Assembly (NCBI GenBank): GCA_902523435.1
Contig: CABYZM010000010.1
Coordinates: 1 to 44,048, forward strand
DNA: 44,048 nt
DNA from: an uncultured SAR116 cluster alpha proteobacterium
GTDB taxonomy: Bacteria > Pseudomonadota > Alphaproteobacteria > Puniceispirillales > Puniceispirillaceae
Direction of reading: 5' to 3'
Below are positions 42,898 to 44,048 of this stretch, piece by piece. The translations under genes were made by a program, and so were the position numbers. Positions within the stretch are counted from its first letter, which is position 1. Each line of letters opens with the position of its first letter. The notes under the pieces are model-generated. The model was given only the letters and a program-made list of their open reading frames with translations, was not told the DNA's origin and ran no database searches.

Positions 42898-43761
42898 TTA
42901 AAAACTGTCTAGCCAGTTGGAAAGCTCACACTCATGTACCGACCTTTTGAAAACCGTTTGGCTAAGATTATAACGCTCTTTTAATGCCGCTCTATTCTTA
43001 TCTTCATCTAGGTGATGAAAATCATGAATGATTTCTTCCCTACTAAGCCCTGCCGGAGCATTTAACCCAATAGCGGATGGCGCTTCAAAAATATCCACAA
43101 AATCAGAACGTTCAAGACATCTAGCAATATCACTAAAATGCAATTCAGGATGATATTGCACTCCCCAAAATCGGATATCCGATGCCTTGGCCGCGACAGC
43201 CTGTATGGCACAATGCGAATTTCCAGATAAGATATCTACCGCATGCCCTGTATGTTGCACTTCATCACGGTGCATACATAAAGCGTCGAATAGGGTTGGT
43301 TTATTTTTATATAATGCATGTTTTTCACCAGCGTCATTTATCTGAATATCGCGGGCTATAGCGATTTCTGAACCTAATGGATTGGCCCGAATTCGCCCAC
43401 CCAATACAGCAACCCCCAACTGCATGCCATAGCATGACCCAAAAACAGGCATGCTGCTTTTAAAAGCTGCTTCCATTATTTTTCGGGCAGGCGCTGCCTC
43501 ATCTTCGTCTGCTGACCAATAGACGCCAGAACCTGTAAATACCACCCCATCTATATCTTGCCAATGAACAGGAGGGGCAGGGTCATTTGAAAAATGCGGG
43601 CGGGTAATTGTAATTTGCATATTTTTTTCTAGGCCTTGGAGAACCGCGGCATAACGCTCTGCTGCCCCGACTAGTTCGCCGTCGTTGCACTTTGTAACGA
43701 GCCCTTCATGGTTGCCCTCAACAACTAGGATATTTTTACCAGATTCATCTACTGATTTCAT
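42898..43761 (-). CDS. Class I glutamine amidotransferase (GATase1)
   Basis: This 287-residue protein contains the glutaminase triad: nucleophile Cys110 in VFGSCYGMQLGVAVLGG and His/Glu in WGVQYHPELHF. It resembles the stand-alone GMP-synthase-type amidotransferase domains found in Alphaproteobacteria, many of which act on unknown small metabolites or gamma-glutamyl compounds. The N-terminal LVVEGNHEG and AERYAAVL regions are typical of the group. There is no synthetase domain. It lies upstream of the SOUL gene. Confidence 0.9.
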   Translation of the reverse strand: MKSVDESGKNILVVEGNHEGLVTKCNDGELVGAAERYAAVLQGLEKNMQITITRPHFSNDPAPPVHWQDIDGVVFTGSGVYWSADEDEAAPARKIMEAAFKSSMPVFGSCYGMQLGVAVLGGRIRANPLGSEIAIARDIQINDAGEKHALYKNKPTLFDALCMHRDEVQHTGHAVDILSGNSHCAIQAVAAKASDIRFWGVQYHPELHFSDIARCLERSDFVDIFEAPSAIGLNAPAGLSREEIIHDFHHLDEDKNRAALKERYNLSQTVFKRSVHECELSNWLDSF

Positions 43762-43853
43762 CGTTACTTATTTCTTCTTTTCAACGGGCCACTAGCGTGT
43801 CAATAGCCAGTTTCCTTTTCTAAGCTTAAAGATTGGCTGACTAAAACCTCCAC

Positions 43854-44048
43854 CTAATTGAATGGAAATGAAGAGCGTGTAGCGGCAGGAACAACTAACT
43901 TGAGTTCTTTGCCTTCAGCTACAGGAACACATGTAAAATTTGGTGGGGGCATTCCTATTTCTCTCATCTCCATGCCTGTGTTTTGTGCTTCAGCATAACA
44001 ACTACCAGCATCCTCATAGCGAAGACCACTATCCACAAAATTTCCTGA
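43854..44048 (-). CDS. C-terminal fragment of an unidentified protein
   Basis: The frame is open through the window end (SGNF precedes VDSGLRYEDAG), so this is the 3' part of a longer gene, with about 64 residues visible. The visible sequence includes SCYAEAQNTG and PPPNFTCVPVAEGKEL, and ends in AATRSSFPFN. I recognise no family. Its stop is 92 bases before the amidotransferase start, same strand, so it may belong to the same operon. Confidence 0.5.
   Translation of the reverse strand, partial: SGNFVDSGLRYEDAGSCYAEAQNTGMEMREIGMPPPNFTCVPVAEGKELKLVVPAATRSSFPFN

Noticed and set aside
1-44048. CRISPR arrays, tRNA and rRNA genes, prophage or insertion-sequence genes
   Set aside because: I looked for regular spaced repeats, T-loop sequences, transposase, integrase and phage-structure motifs and saw none.

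Overview
The window looks like a chromosomal piece of a marine-type alphaproteobacterium. A SAR116- or Rhodospirillales-like lineage is my inference from gene content; there is no rRNA gene in the window to prove it. I found no tRNA, rRNA, CRISPR array, insertion sequence or prophage. About 50 genes are supported, most with recognisable families and several with 1- or 4-base stop/start overlaps.

Positions 1-7.9 kb hold mixed housekeeping and small metabolic genes: the 3' end of a plsC-like acyltransferase, a DUF2237 protein, a nucleosidase gene interrupted by a frameshift at an A7 run, an aldo/keto reductase, a DMT exporter, a Pal-like lipoprotein, a secreted protein of unknown function, two PaaI-type thioesterases and an AhpD-like protein.

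Positions 7.9-22.3 kb form one long minus-strand catabolic array. In transcription order it encodes a long-chain-type acyl-CoA synthetase, LivG, LivH, LivM, a periplasmic binding protein, LivF, a PaaK-like CoA ligase, an acyl-CoA dehydrogenase, 3-hydroxyisobutyryl-CoA hydrolase, 3-hydroxyisobutyrate dehydrogenase, enoyl-CoA hydratase, thiolase and a short-chain dehydrogenase. Read together, it imports a branched or carboxylic substrate, activates it to a CoA thioester and degrades it by a valine/isoleucine or beta-oxidation-like route. A strong stem-loop with a U tract lies between the binding-protein gene and livF and probably sets a higher dose for the binding protein.

Positions 22.4-35 kb are AT-richer to the eye and more accessory: a cold-shock protein with its terminator, a second DMT exporter, many small proteins (several of dimeric alpha/beta-barrel or NTF2-like type), a Sel1/DDAH gene pair, a HAD-fold protein that has lost its catalytic aspartates, a CitE-like lyase, a miniature MotA/TolQ-like membrane protein, an orphan cytoplasmic NMT1-like binding protein, NudC and a probable gene remnant.

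Positions 35-44 kb begin with the most system-like unit: a duplicated DUF1538 membrane protein followed by one clear and one divergent PII-like protein, which suggests a PII-gated transporter. A GFA-type zinc protein, a TPR-methyltransferase fusion, an MFS transporter, a cupin, a SOUL haem-binding protein and a class I glutamine amidotransferase follow. The MFS/cupin stretch is surrounded by two unrelated repeat pairs: a 33-bp inverted pair around the MFS gene, and a 39-bp direct pair located at the 3' ends of the MFS and SOUL genes.
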